DNA of 64,000 nt from Nannobrachium achirus (GCA_963921795.1 OY997641.1:55563950-55627949); one strand, 5' to 3'. Positions 11,609-24,459 are shown, counted from the first letter of the stretch. Program-made: numbers and translations. The notes: generated by a model from the sequence alone, not told the origin.

Positions 11609-11946
11609 AGGGTTACGGTTAGGTTTAGGCATACTAGCATTCACCGGGTTAACATTCACCAGGATGGAACAAATGTGACGTCGAAATACCGCTACTCTCC
11701 CCAAAAAAAGATGGGCTGACAAGGATTTCCCCCAAGAGTACAATCTGTAACAATTCAGCCATTATAAAAAGGAACTTTATTGCATCAAAATAGTTTAAAA
11801 TCAATTAAAAAGAGAAGCTCTATATCAGGGGTCAGCAACCTTTTTGAAGTGCCATGTTTTTATTTTCTAGATAGTCAGTGTGCCATGTCAACATAAAATG
11901 CAATGACACCCGTCAAAATTCTGACATGTTTTGATTGCCAGGACAT

Positions 11947-13562
11947 CTATCTATAAATGCGAGAAGTCTCTACGTGTCTGTCTGTAATCCGCGTATCTCG
12001 AGAACCGTTCGTCCCACCGGCTTCAGATTCGGCACGCGCGTTCCCCGCCGCGGCGCGGAGTGCAGTGCCGGGGCTCGACCCGACCCGACGCGCTGTTTTC
12101 CCGAACCTGCGCGAAACGTTCGGAATCTCCTTATGCGGGGCTGATTGTTGACTTAAGGCTGTTCCGGAGGAAATCGGCGCAAGCGCTGACTCATTGTGAC
12201 ATCACATCATAAAAGGCTCTGAGATCACGTACGCCACATGAGTCAACAAAAAATGCCTTGGTTACGTATTCTGATGTTCCTATATGGGCATAAAAGGACA
12301 CAGGCAACATATGGTCAAAACGGCTCTTATGACAACAGGTATAAAGGGGTTTGCATTAAAGGGTGGGGCATTCATTCCCTATTTCAAATTCGGCACGCGC
12401 GTTCCCCGCCGCAGCAGGTAGTGCAGTGCCCGGCCTCGACCCGATCCGATACGCGATTTTCTGGAACCAGCACGAAAGGTTTGGATTCTGATGTCTGACA
12501 TCAGGGTTTTCCGGCACTGTGTCTGCATAGATCTCCATTTATGGGCATAACATGGATGCAGACAGACAGATACGGATATCTCCATATATGAGCATAAATG
12601 GACACAGGCAAACAGAGGGTCAAAACAGGTCCTATGACAACAGGTATAATGGGGTTTGCATTAAAGGGGGAACCAGCACTGTGTCTGCAACACAGCCGGT
12701 GGCACAGACAGATACAGAGATCTCCATAATGGGCATAAAGGGACACAGACAAACAGATACAGAGATCTCCATATATGGGCATGAAATGGATGCAGACAGA
12801 CAGATAACTCCATATATGGGCATAAATGGACACAGGCAAACAGATGGTCAAAACGGGTCCTACAGAGATCTCCATATATGGACATAAAATGGACGTAGAC
12901 AGATAGATATCCCCATATATGGGCATAAATGGACACAGGCAAACAGATGGTCAAAACGGGTTCTATGACAACAGGTATAATGGGGTTTGCATTAAAGGGG
13001 GAACCAGCACTGTGTCTGCAACACAGTCGGAGGCACAGACAGATACAGAGATCTCCATAATGGGTATAAAGGGACACAGACAACACAGTCGGAGGCACAG
13101 ACAGATACAGAGATCTCCATAATGGGCATAAAGGGACACAGACAAACAGATACAGAGATCTCCATATATGGGCATGAAATGGATGCAGACAGACAGATAC
13201 AGATATCTCCATATATGAGCATAAATGGACACAGGCAAACAGATGGTCAATACAGGTCCTACAGAGATCTCCATATATGGGCATAAAATGGACGCAGACA
13301 GACAGATAACTCCATATATGGGCATAAATGGACACAGGCAAACAGATGGTCAAAACGGGTCCTACAGAGATCTCCATATATGGACATAAAATGGACGTAG
13401 ACAGATAGATATCCCCATATATGGGCAGAAATGGACACACGCAAACAGATGGTCAAAACAGATCCTATGACAACAGGTATAATGGGGTTCGCATTCATCC
13501 CCTATTTACATTGTTCCCGAGTTGGCCAGTGCGCCGACTAGACGGGCGGCCGAGCTTCTAGT
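11947..13562. mobile_element. Helentron-like element with internal minisatellite, left copy (1,616 bp)
   Basis: The related hAT copy at about 36,270 preserves the empty site (AGGACAT|TGTTATAACG). Insertion is thus between two Ts, with ends CTATCTATAAATGCG and CGAGCTTCTAGT. The 5' part is GC-rich (CGCGTATCTCGAGAACCGTT, repeated CGCGCGTTCCCCGCCG words). The 3' part is a minisatellite. There is no transposase-sized frame, so it is non-autonomous. The long minus-strand frames (up to 259 codons) come from the minisatellite. Confidence 0.7.
12535..13440. repeat. minisatellite of ATCTCCATATATGGGCAT-type units
   Basis: Irregular tandem units of about 50-70 bp are built from the words GATCTCCATATATGGGCATA, AAATGGACACAGGCAAACAG and ATGGTCAAAACGGGTCCTAC, plus a longer GTTTGCATTAAAGGGGGAAC block seen three times. 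At least eight units contain CCATATATGG, a perfect CC(A/T)6GG word. Confidence 0.9.
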
Positions 13563-14507
13563 TGTTATAACGATCATTAGACTCAAAGCAATAACCCACC
13601 TATCTCCTCGACTCCCTCCCCAGTCATAGTTCAGAATGTTAATGAACGTAGAAGGATGTAATTTGCTGCAAAGTGGGTGACCTCATTTAATTGACCACAT
13701 TTAAAACGATATTTGATTCAAAAATATAGATCCTCTCTTTCACACTTCTCACACTTCTGCCAGTGTGCCAATGATCACCCTCCCCTGTGCCAATGTTGGC
13801 ACCCGTGCCTAAGGTTGCCTACCCCTGCTCTATAGTACAAACTGCATTAGGAGGGAAATGAGAGAAAAGGAGCACTGAAGGATGGCAGGTCGTAGCCAAA
13901 AAGGGAGGGGAACTAAGGGCCTATAGCAAACACTGCAAGTGCCCTACACAACCACCTTAAAGGTAAAAGCTAAGGCATTCAAAAAAGTAAAGCAGAACAT
14001 GTAAGGGAGGTTGAGTGCAAAATACCGATCAGTAAGAAGGGCCGTCCAGGAGGCCCCATGAACCAATCCTGCAGCCTCGGAAACACAATGGAAAGAGGTT
14101 ATATCCACACTAATAGATTATCAGTGAAAACCAGTGTATGAGTGCATACCGGTATCTTGGGGGAAATGCAAGTTTAACAAAGGTTCAGGACAGGTTGCAA
14201 TGACCAAACCACTAAATACTATCAAACAAAAAGAAACGTAATAACTGAAATGAAAACAAAACAGAACAAAACGGCAGTGGCAGTGTACCTTAAAAAAAAA
14301 TCATACATGTTAATAAACGAACAGATATATTATATAGGCACAACATATAGCAGCAGTCTCAAGTGACAAACAAACAGGTCAGTCTCAAGGGCAAACATTG
14401 TATTAACTTCACCTGTTACTTGTTCCATGATAGGGTACGGGTGGAGCAGGAAAGGTAAGAAGAAAATAATGTTTAAGCACCAGGCTGAGGACACAAGGTA
14501 TGCAGGC

Positions 14508-14748
14508 CAGTGATGGAAGAAGTAGGCCTGTTACAAATTTGGTAGCCTACAACATTTTTATTTTTTTACAAAAGTATTGGCATCAAAATATAAAGTACCT
14601 AAAGTAAAAGTGCTCATTATGCAGGTCACTAATTTCACTATCTGTTTTCATGAAAATGATTGCAAATTGGAAACACTCTTGTAAAGTTAAAAGTACCTCA
14701 GTTAAAACTACTTAATAACAGTACGTAAATGTAGTTACTTTCCACACT
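14508..14748. mobile_element. hAT-like MITE (CAGTGATGGAAGAAGTA), left copy
   Basis: The ends CAGTGATGGAAGAAGTA and TAGTTACTTTCCACACTG are imperfect inverted repeats; the interior is rich in AAAGTACCTAAAGTAAAAGT words. The mirror copy is at 48,568-48,805. Confidence 0.6.
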
Positions 14749-15483
14749 GTTTGTATCCATTGCATATTGTCACCAGGTTAATAATAGTCACTGTGTCACA
14801 TCTACTTTTAGAATCAATTGAGAAGCCTCAGTAACTTGAATACAATCTATATCTATTGTCAAATCATGCATGCCAACATACATACAACATGTTCCAAAGT
14901 CACAAAACATCTTCACAGTATTATGAATGGTATTGCATGGAAGGATTGTGCCGTGAAAGTGTATGTGTGTCATAATCGCATACAGATACTACAGTTGATT
15001 GAAGATTTAAACACATTTCGTTTGCTGTAGGTTGATCACAGTAAGTTATTTGTCCATAAATCCATCTAGTGTTGCAACAGTTTTCATCTGTCATTGGAAG
15101 TCGGGATCAACTCCACCATCATGCTGCCGTCAACTGGAGTGTGTTTACTGGGGTCAGAAAACCTTCTGTTTATAGCAAAACGGATGTCAAAACCAAAGTA
15201 TATTGCATGGTATTGCGTCGCCAGGTATGTCTGCTAAGAGTATTGTGAGTATTGTTGTTAATTTAACGTAGTTTAAAATGTTTTAGAAGCAAAATGACAG
15301 AGGAAACACAGTGCTCTGACTGTGCAAGGGGGATGTTTTGAGCGTATCACTTAAAAACTAGAGTGCTTTTTTCATCGCAGTTATATTGATAACAAAAAGG
15401 CACATGTGTGCTAACTGGTCAGCTCTTTGTTTCATTTCACAACATACACTGTAGTTTGTTATAACTTGTTTTAATCGAGGAGA
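14749..15483. other. H1 upstream region without other genes
   Basis: No gene or clear repeat seen. The sequence is shared almost unchanged with the mirror arm (about 47,826-48,567). Confidence 0.5.
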
Positions 15484-15490
15484 AAACACA
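15484..15490 (+). promoter_or_regulatory. H1 box AAACACA
   Basis: AAACACA is the characteristic H1-specific promoter word, here about 160 bp upstream of the H1 ATG. It is conserved at 47,819-47,825 and at 60,058-60,064 in front of the other two H1 genes. Confidence 0.75.
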
Positions 15491-15648
15491 AGTGGCACAT
15501 TAAGCCACCTAGACAAGAGGAGCTGTGTGGATGTTGTCTCTATATGGTTCTCATGTGGTGTTTAAGTCCAGCCCCTTCACAGCGTGCAGCACCAGTCTGT
15601 CAGACTTTACTTAAGAGAAGGAAGGACAAACTACTATCCGAGACAACA

Positions 15649-16260
15649 ATGGCAGAAGTAGCACCAGCACCCGCCCCAGCTCCGGCCAAAGCCGCCAAGA
15701 AGAAGGCGGCTCCCCGACCCAAGAAGACCGGCCCCAGCGTTGCTGAGCTGGTCGTCAAGGCCGTGTCCGCTTCCAAGGAGCGGAGCGGTGTGTCTCTGGC
15801 TGCGGTCAAGAAGGCTCTGGCTGCCGGCGGCTACGATGTGGAGAAGAACAAGGCCCGCGTCAAGATCGCCGTCAAGAGCCTGGTCGCAAAAGGCACCCTG
15901 GTCCAGCTCAAGGGCACCGGCGCGTCTGGCTCTTTCAAGATGAACAAGAAGGCAGAAGTGGTGAAGGCGAAGACGCCTGCTGCAAAGAAGGCAGTGAAAG
16001 CAAAGAAGCCCGCTGCCGCCAAGAAACCCGCAGCGGCTAAGAAGCCCAAGAAGGCGGCAGTAAAGAAGCCCGCAGCCGCCAAGAAATCGCCCAAGAAAGC
16101 CAAGAAGCCCGCCGCCAAGAAAGCAGCAGCTAAAAGCCCGAAGAAGGCCCCCAAGAGCCCCAAGAAAGTGGCAAAGAAGCCCGCAGCAGCCAAGAAAGCT
16201 CCAGCCAAGAAGGTTGCCAAACCCAAGTCCGCAAAGAAGGCAGCCCCCAAAAAGAAGTAA
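15649..16260 (+). CDS. linker histone H1, left arm (203 aa)
   Basis: H1 binds linker DNA at the nucleosome entry/exit and compacts chromatin. I start at ATG 15,649 ([20 protein letters not shown]), the usual H1 N-terminus, not at the upstream in-frame ATG whose 35 codons are UTR-like. The winged-helix globular domain spans about residues 23-97 ([20 protein letters not shown] to [13 protein letters not shown]). The remainder is a Lys/Ala/Pro tail of about 100 residues with repeated AAKKP and SPKK units (CDK-type sites). It is intronless, with an AAACACA box upstream and a stem-loop 31 bp after the stop. It differs from the mirror copy at one tail residue: AKTPAAKK here, AKKPAAKK there. Confidence 0.98.
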   Translation: MAEVAPAPAPAPAKAAKKKAAPRPKKTGPSVAELVVKAVSASKERSGVSLAAVKKALAAGGYDVEKNKARVKIAVKSLVAKGTLVQLKGTGASGSFKMNKKAEVVKAKTPAAKKAVKAKKPAAAKKPAAAKKPKKAAVKKPAAAKKSPKKAKKPAAKKAAAKSPKKAPKSPKKVAKKPAAAKKAPAKKVAKPKSAKKAAPKKK

Positions 16261-16290
16261 ACCATTTGTTCCATCTCTATACCCACAAAA

Positions 16291-16306
16291 GGCTCTTTTA
16301 AGAGCC
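16291..16306 (+). promoter_or_regulatory. histone 3' stem-loop of H1 (left)
   Basis: GGCTCTTTTAAGAGCC forms the 6-bp stem, 4-nt loop bound by SLBP. It lies 31 bp after the stop codon. Confidence 0.97.
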
Positions 16307-17050
16307 AACCACTTCATTTTATAAGAGCATCCTCACTTTTATACACCATGGTCATATGTGAGCACTGGAATAATATAACCAGCCTGTTTCAATACCACTC
16401 GCAAATAATGAATGAATGATAACATTATGACAAAGTTAAACATTAACGCAGCCTAACTTTGTCCTACATTATGAATACGGCCATTTCTCACTTTAGCTAT
16501 ATCGAGCTTGCAAACCCAGCCACACCTCCCCTATGGCTTTTTAAATAAACTTTATTGAGAATATGGCCTAGTTGTGTATGTTAGTCCACAAATCACTGTT
16601 CGATTTGCCATTGTCCTGACTACTAGTATGTTTGGCTCAAATTCAACAACATTGATATTGAATAGTGGCCTACTACCATTGTTCAGGTTCAAAATCATAT
16701 ACATTATTATACATAGTAACTGGTCCACCTCTACATCATGTGCAACAGATGGCAAATGTCAACATTGCTCAAGTAAGCGTGACATAAAGTCCGCATAATA
16801 CTTGATTATTGATGATTTTCTATAGGCCCTACCTTTATTCAGGTTATACGTGACAACACAAACGTTTAAACTTGAGAGAGTCGAAAGAAATGCGCTATCA
16901 TTTACAAGAATATTAATAGGGGAGAATTCAAAAAATGAACAACAATTATTATGGTATAGAGGACTTGACTAGCAATATTAGGTCTACTATATACCAAGGG
17001 GTGATGTGACCAAAATGAACAAGAGGGAGGTGCGTGTGTGTGGGGCGGGT
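16307..17050. other. H1-H4 intergenic region
   Basis: AT-rich, no gene. The mirror arm is nearly identical but lacks the 6 bp GGTCTA near 16,980. Confidence 0.5.
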
Positions 17051-17092
17051 CTGCCTGTCCTCCCTTACGTCCTCAGAACACAGATAAAAAGG
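17051..17092 (+). promoter_or_regulatory. H4 core promoter (left)
   Basis: A 27-nt block (CTGCCTGTCCTCCCTTACGT plus CCTCAGA) at 17,051-17,077, followed by a TATA-like GATAAAAAGG at 17,083-17,092, about 60 bp before the ATG. The block is conserved in front of the third H4 and survives without a gene at 56,688-56,714. Confidence 0.7.
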
Positions 17093-17149
17093 CATGGCTC
17101 TCAGCTCTGGAACCATTCACTTCTGCATCTTCAACTCAACTGAAACTGA

Positions 17150-17464
<315 letters not shown>

Positions 17465-17499
17465 TAATGCTGACTTGATCTACCAACAAACAACCCAAA

Positions 17500-17515
17500 G
17501 GCTCTTTTAAGAGCC
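17500..17515 (+). promoter_or_regulatory. histone 3' stem-loop of H4 (left)
   Basis: GGCTCTTTTAAGAGCC, 36 bp after the stop. Confidence 0.97.
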
Positions 17516-17960
17516 ACCCACACGTTATGTAACGAGTTAATTCCCACTTTTGTAAATGACTACAGCTTTTAAACTGTAGGCCTACATGTGAATATATGAA
17601 TACGATAAGTTAACAATCCAATTACAAAACACGAATATACTGTGCTCCAAAGGACACACACAATGTTGTAATCCGACAGGCACAACCAGGCAGAAACGTC
17701 TATTTCCACATTTGCCCAAAATAAGCCTTGCTTTGCTTCATAAACCCATTTTAAGCAGCACGGGACAAGTGGAGCCTCGCACACAATCCTTGACAAGCGC
17801 TTGTGACTGCCATTATTAGTGTATGAACATCTAGAGGCTGGAAAACACACCGAGTTCATTATCTTACTTTGAAATACTCAAAATACAGAGTTTACATTGT
17901 CCCAACTGAAGTTAACTGGAGTGATGGAACTAAGTCGAATCTGCTTTCATTGTCTTGAAG

Positions 17961-18067
17961 TAATAAACGGGCTAGGGTTCAGGAATGGAGAAAAATAAAG
18001 TAACACCCGGTTAGTAATAAACGGGCTAGGGTTCAGGAATGGAGAAAAATTAAGTAACACCCGGTTC
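17961..18067. repeat. tandem duplication, 54-bp unit, two copies
   Basis: TAATAAACGGGCTAGGGTTC and the following bases start at 17,961 and again at 18,015, with a single A/T difference seen. The same duplication is at 45,243-45,351, so it predates the inverted duplication. Confidence 0.95.
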
Positions 18068-18365
18068 TCTATTTTGTTTTTCTAAGCCCAGAAGAGAGCG
18101 GAATCACATTTACACATTATAATACTTGATTAACTATTTCTTATAATGCCATTGTCTCAATGAATGGACAGACTGAAATAGTCTATACCTTCCTTTTGTT
18201 GGTCAAGAAAGCACTGTTTCCTTTGGGGACCTTTATGGACATTAAAAATATACATTTACCCAAAGTGCATGTTTAGCCGCTCAAAATATTACAGGGACAA
18301 TAGAGCGCACGAGCGGGAGAAATAATACAGAAATAAAGACACCGCCCTCTTTGTGGGAGTATCAG

Positions 18366-18419
18366 CCAATCATCTGCTGGGAGTCACACCACCACATTGG
18401 CATTGGCTGTGTATAAATA
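18366..18419 (+). promoter_or_regulatory. H2B promoter (left): CCAAT and TATA
   Basis: CCAAT at 18,366-18,370, an inverted CCAAT (ATTGG) near 18,403, and TATAAATA at 18,412-18,419, about 64 bp before the ATG. Confidence 0.75.
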
Positions 18420-18470
18420 ATGGTGCGACTGCGCTCTCTCATCACATTCATCTCTGGAAGTCACTGATAG

Positions 18471-18857
<387 letters not shown>

Positions 18858-18883
18858 ACTGCTCTGTCTGCTCTAAACACAAC

Positions 18884-18899
18884 GGTCCTTTTAAGGACC
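18884..18899 (+). promoter_or_regulatory. histone 3' stem-loop of H2B (left), GGTCC type
   Basis: GGTCCTTTTAAGGACC keeps perfect pairing with altered stem bases. A purine-rich AAGAAAGAGCT follows about 15 bp later, matching the U7-binding downstream element. Confidence 0.95.
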
Positions 18900-19076
18900 A
18901 CCCATATTTTCCAAGAAAGAGCTAGATCCAAATGCTAACCATATAGCCTGTCTACAATCATGATCAGCTATTGTGATATGAGTTTTGCAAATTAAATATA
19001 CCCAGACATGGCATATTTAACGCTGGTTTACAAAGGAAAGACGAACATGGCATAACAGTCTTACAGTAGCATACAC

Positions 19077-19078
<2 letters not shown>

Positions 19079-19146
<68 letters not shown>
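19079..19146. repeat. (TA)n microsatellite
   Basis: About 66 bp of uninterrupted TA between H2B and H2A. The mirror copy is longer (44,151-44,231), so repeat length has changed since the duplication. Long TA runs can extrude cruciforms. Confidence 0.97.
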
Positions 19147-19149
<3 letters not shown>

Positions 19150-19537
19150 CTTGTAAAAACGTACATTTGTCATTTGAGATGAGTTGTCCTTGCCTCGTGT
19201 TTTTTATTTTGGCAGCCAAGTATAATGTTATGAAGTGTAATGGATTATACTAAAATGTTACTAAAAGTTGTCATGCGTGAAACTACTCAGAGCTAATAAT
19301 CGAACAGATTGATTACATCTGGGTAATCAGTCCATTCTGAAATGGCGTGTTATTGTTTAAATTGTAAAATATATTCTATCATGTTTATAAAATCGTGTAG
19401 AATGACCAGTAACATTGCGGTACACATATTTCACCATTGTAGTAAGATATTACAATAGGGCATGTGGATCTTAATAGTTATATCATAATTCTCTCTTCAT
19501 AGGGCATTAGGAGCAACTCTTTGTTGAATCAGTGGGT
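19147..19537. other. H2B-H2A intergenic region
   Basis: AT-rich, no gene or repeat recognised; nearly identical in the mirror arm. Confidence 0.5.
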
Positions 19538-19553
19538 GGCTCTTAAAAGAGCC
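19538..19553 (-). promoter_or_regulatory. histone 3' stem-loop of H2A (left)
   Basis: The plus-strand reading GGCTCTTAAAAGAGCC corresponds to GGCTCTTTTAAGAGCC on the minus strand, 33 bp beyond the H2A stop. AAAGAG-type downstream purines follow (CAACAAAGAGTTGC on the minus strand). Confidence 0.96.
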
Positions 19554-19586
19554 TTTGTGGGGTTTATTCAGACGAATGAAGCAGGT

Positions 19587-20699
<1,113 letters not shown>

Positions 20700-20729
20700 A
20701 CCAATTTGTCATTGTCAGAACCCCAGAAC

Positions 20730-20745
20730 GGCTCTTTTAAGAGCC
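20730..20745 (+). promoter_or_regulatory. histone 3' stem-loop of H3 (left)
   Basis: GGCTCTTTTAAGAGCC, 30 bp after the stop, followed by TTTGAAGAGACT as a possible U7-binding purine element. Confidence 0.97.
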
Positions 20746-21172
20746 ACCAAATGTATTATTTGAAGAGACTATTTCCTGCAAAAGGACTAGGCACTAAAAT
20801 AAGGCAATGATGGAGTATGATTTAACCCATAATGAGTAAATCATAACAACTTCAATAGCAACATTAAACAGGTCACACATCTATACACACAGACGTAACT
20901 AATTTCATACATAAAGACGGCTACTTTTTGTTCTACATGGGTTTTGTAGTAAATATGTCGTAGCTGTAATGCTGGACACACATGTATACAGACAGTATGG
21001 TAAATGGAAGGTTGGCTTAATGGCAAACACTTCATGGACAACCGTTTGATTTAGGCTACCACACAAGCCCGGGAATCTGAGAACAACAAAAGGCTTTGTC
21101 ACAGGCAATGGGCAGTTATTTGCAGTTTTCAAAAAAAGGGAAGGGTGGGGGGCGGGTTGGGATTTTCTAAAG

Positions 21173-21521
21173 CACCGTTTCCCAAACACTGGGTTGGGTC
21201 CCATTTCTGGGTCACGGACGAATCTATGCGTCACAACCTAGTAAAGAATATATGAAATATTTATCATTTTACTTTTAGAAATTAAAAACAAATATGAATT
21301 TCACAAATGTTCAAACAAACAAACACATCTAAGAAATTCCATAAATACATAGTAGTAGGCCTAATAATAATAATGATAATAAAGAAGTAGTGAAAATAGA
21401 CGATCTACAAGCTCTTAAGACGGCGAGAAGCAACACATTGTGAGCTTGCAGATCTGCTAGTTTGGGTCCTGGGCGAATGTATATAATTTGGGTCAAGGGC
21501 TAAAACGTTTGGTAACTACTG
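21173..21521. mobile_element. hAT-like MITE with hairpin module (copy c), left arm
   Basis: The ends CACCGTTTCCCAAACACTGG and ACGTTTGGTAACTACTG are imperfect inverted repeats. The flanks TTCTAAAG/TTCTAACT form a decayed 8-bp duplication. The hairpin module lies at 21,389-21,460. The mirror copy is at about 41,775-42,123, so the insertion and its hairpin predate the arm duplication. Confidence 0.75.
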
Positions 21522-22057
21522 TTCTAACTAAATAAAACAGGTTAGATGTGTCAACAATTCCTACTCGGTGTGGAGTAAAATATATGCACAAGGCAGGTCT
21601 TAGCATGTAGGCATAGAGAGAACTCACTAAATAACATTATGGACCATGGCCAGACTTTACAGTATGAGTAAAAGCTGATTTAATGTCTCTCTGAAAGTAT
21701 ATGAATGACCCAGACTTACATGTCCACTTTCAGAGTTTAACTAACGCCTGACTTTATTATGTTGACTTTGAGTATCACTCTGCTGTTATACTGAATGATT
21801 ATACTCTGCTTTATTTTTCAGATCGTGAAAATAAAATGTAATTTCACTATTATACCACTAGAGGTCACAGCCTGCTCATGGAAAACCTTGGCTTGCACGT
21901 AATGCATTCAAATCACATAGTAGTTTGTGAAGGAGAAAAGCCTTTACTCATATTAGTCTAGATTTGAGACATTGGGCTCTATTATGATCCAGGTCTTATG
22001 CCTTATGCCTTAACTTCTTTGCCTTTTTTTTCTATTTTGAAAAACATTTTGAAATAC

Positions 22058-22111
22058 TTCAAATGCTGATCTACATCTGCACGTTGTGAGCTTGCAGATC
22101 AGCTATTTGAA
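22058..22111. repeat. hairpin module (copy d)
   Basis: TTCAAATGCTGATCTACATC faces GAGCTTGCAGATCAGCTATT. It belongs to a truncated copy, in inverted orientation, of the MITE at 24,460-24,631. Confidence 0.8.
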
Positions 22112-22156
22112 ATATTAAAAAGAATATGTCTATATAGTAAAAACGTAGTTTTTGAA

Positions 22157-22421
22157 GTTGCACTGGGCCGCAAGGAGGAAGTGCAGAAATCACTGACATC
22201 GTTACAGAAGAAACTGGACGTTTTCAATGTATTTAAAACAAACTGCGACCAAACGGCAGAATACATTCAGATCCAGGCCCTGAACACAGAATGGCAGATG
22301 GAGGAACATTTTAAGAAGCTTCATAAGTTCCTACACGAGGAAGAGGAGGGTCGGATCGCTGCACTGAGAGAGGAAGAGCAGCAGGAGAGTCAGACGATGA
22401 AGGAAAGGCTTGATTTTTCAG

Positions 22422-22515
<94 letters not shown>

Positions 22516-22600
22516 CTGTTGACATTCCAGACAGAAGACTTTGAGTTTCTCTGCATGCAGAATGCAGAGATCCTGGAATGTGTGGGTTTGATCTGAAACT
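22157..22600. pseudogene. TRIM-family relic: coiled-coil piece (+) facing a B-box piece (-)
   Basis: The plus strand (about 22,157-22,411) reads EEVQKSLTSLQKKLDVF, then TAEYIQIQALNTEWQMEEHF and EEEEGRIAALREEEQQESQT. This is the coiled-coil typical of TRIM35/NF7-like fish E3 ligases. The minus strand (about 22,600-22,515) reads DLCILHAEKLKVFCLECQQL, the second half of a B-box zinc finger. In an intact gene both lie on the same strand, B-box first. Here they converge on a CA/GT repeat (22,424-22,514) that replaced the junction. It lacks RING and SPRY domains and cannot make a TRIM protein. Confidence 0.7.
22424..22514. repeat. (CA)n microsatellite
   Basis: About 90 bp of CA dinucleotides between the two TRIM pieces. 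Confidence 0.98.
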
Positions 22601-22636
22601 TGAGTCTGGCAGGGGGTGGGGCTTTGACACCCCACA

Positions 22637-22800
22637 TTCAATTCAATTCAATTCAATTCAATTCAATTCAATTCAATTCAATTCAATTCAATTCAATTCA
22701 ATTCAAAGGGCTTCATTGGCATGAGAAAACATATGTTTACATTGCCAAAGCAGAAGTGAATACAATACAATACAATCAGAACAAGAGGCAGAGCAGGGAT
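22637..22800 (-). mobile_element. (ATTCA)n and retroposon tail
   Basis: About 14 ATTCA pentamers followed by GGGCTTCATTGGCATGAGAA and ATTGCCAAAGCAGAAGTG. On the minus strand this ends ..CCAATGAAGCCC(TTTGAATTGAATT)n, a common fish non-LTR retroposon 3' end with a pentamer tail. A second copy is at about 56,312-56,400. Confidence 0.6.
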
Positions 22801-23057
22801 ATTTTTTTAAGTGGTTGGGTTCCATTTGATATCCTTCTCCTATCACAGCAGCTCACAAATCTTGCTGCTGTGTTTGCACATTGTTTTACTTCACCCAGCA
22901 GGTATGGAAGTTTATCATCATATCATTGGTCATGTTTTCAAACTCTCCTTTTGTGGTTATGATCTGTGGGAAGTGTGTCTCTGATGTCTTGGGTGCAAAG
23001 TCTGTTTTCTCGAGGGAGCCAGGTATGCTTATCACATACCTGGGGGGTCTGCGGGGG

Positions 23058-23060
<3 letters not shown>

Positions 23061-23132
<72 letters not shown>
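23061..23132. repeat. (CA)n microsatellite
   Basis: About 72 bp of CA dinucleotides. Confidence 0.97.
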
Positions 23133-23134
<2 letters not shown>

Positions 23135-24459
23135 CACACAATTCAAATTGTAAATCAATTCAATTCAAAAGGCCATGCACATGTGGGTTATGCTGATTTG
23201 ATTTACACCAAAACTCTTGGTTTGTACAGAAGTGCCTCATTCCAGGACTATGAATATCTAGTAGCTGCTGGTTTTGGTGTGAAGCATCTTGATGAGTTCA
23301 ACACCCTCACCTCCCCACAGGATAGAGCTGTGGAGCTGAATGTCTGATTGACTGAGGGGATTCAAATCATTTGCATGCTGATCACAAATTGGCTTTTTAA
23401 GTTTAGATTTAGATGTGTAGATCTAGATTCGTTCAACATGACCTCCCTTTTTTGGGCATAGATTGTGTCAACAATGTACAAACATAGGTGATCTCTGCAT
23501 CTGCATGTCACACACTGTGTGTAACAATCCCGGCCTCTGCCACTGTCCTGTGTGTCTTATCAGGTATGGTGTTTAGTTTTATTAGCACAAAGTTATAAAA
23601 CAAGTAGAACACGGCAACACAATACTGTGCAAGGAGAGGAATAAGCCTGCAGGATTATTTGGGATCCTTTCCAACGGTCATTACTTAAACAGACTAAACG
23701 TTCACTAATAATACAGAAATAAAAAACAGAAACTGCACAAAATAGAGAGAGAGAAAAAAGAGACAAGACAACAACAAGATGAAATCATGTGGACATTGAC
23801 GACAGTGAGGAAGAATTCCGATATTGCTTAGATGTTTCTTAAATATTGGCACGGATAGTGATACTTATACCCACCTCAAGCTCTGAATCATTCACAATCA
23901 CACACATTTAAATGTTTTGGTGTAAATCTAATCAACATGTATATCATCAGTGGCTCCTCAAAGTGGATCTGGGGGTTTGAATGGGTCTACACCATTTATT
24001 TTAAAGGCATAATTTAATCCAATTCAATACTTACTTGGTTCTTCAAAAGTATCTCGTCCAACCCACTTATTATTATTACTAGTAAGACGCCTCAGGGCGA
24101 CATGCAACCTCAGGGATCATATATGGGAATACAAGGGATTCTGGGGAATAGTATGGACTTTTACATATGCAATGTCACATGTGATATCACCTGTGATGTC
24201 ACAGTGTGTCACATGTGTTAAGCCAAGGGAACCGTCCCATAGACTGTAAAGCATGTGTACAAACAAGTCTACACGTGGTAAACTGTGACATTTCTCATGG
24301 TAACCTGCAACCTTCGGTCGGCAAATTACATTTTGGTAACTACTAGATTATAGGAATAATAATCATGTCATCTGGTTACCCAAAAGTTGTTTTAATTCAA
24401 CAACTCTATTAGGTAGAGGACATCATTTAGGAGAGAATGGGCTCTATTATGATCCAGGT
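23133..24459. other. gene-free interval
   Basis: No coding frame supported. ACTAGTAAGACGCCTCAGGG near 24,078 resembles words at 28,617 and 37,610 (TAGTAAGACACCTC, AGGCGTCTTACTAG) that may mark Helitron-like termini. Confidence 0.4.

Larger units (their letters stand above)
11826..13827. mobile_element. hAT-like element with 8-bp target duplication, carrying a nested insertion
   Basis: The ends are CAGGGGTCAGCAACCTTTTT and AAGGTTGCCTACCCCTG (imperfect inverted repeats). The 8-bp flanks CTCTATAT/CTCTATAG lie at 11,818-11,825 and 13,828-13,835. The element is interrupted at 11,947-13,562 by a second element. An uninterrupted relative occurs at about 30,215-30,590 and in the mirror arm near 36,150-36,535. 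Present in both arms. Confidence 0.8.
21976..24459. repeat. left-arm-only block of about 2.47 kb bounded by a direct repeat
   Basis: GGGCTCTATTATGATCCAGG with the following CTTATGCC occurs at about 21,976 and again at about 24,438. The right arm has it once (near 40,335-40,365) with nothing between. Either the right arm lost the block by recombination between the repeats or the left arm gained it. It contains a TRIM relic, microsatellites and LINE-like tails. Confidence 0.8.

Noticed and set aside
12661-13440. A 259-codon minus-strand frame, with similar long frames at 49,625-50,872
   Set aside because: They follow the minisatellite period, change frame between units and consist of the same few words; no protein family fits.
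15634-16317. A 227-codon frame opposite H1, conserved in the right arm
   Set aside because: It is the complement of the Lys/Ala-rich H1 tail (Leu/Gly/Cys-rich) and is conserved only because H1 is.
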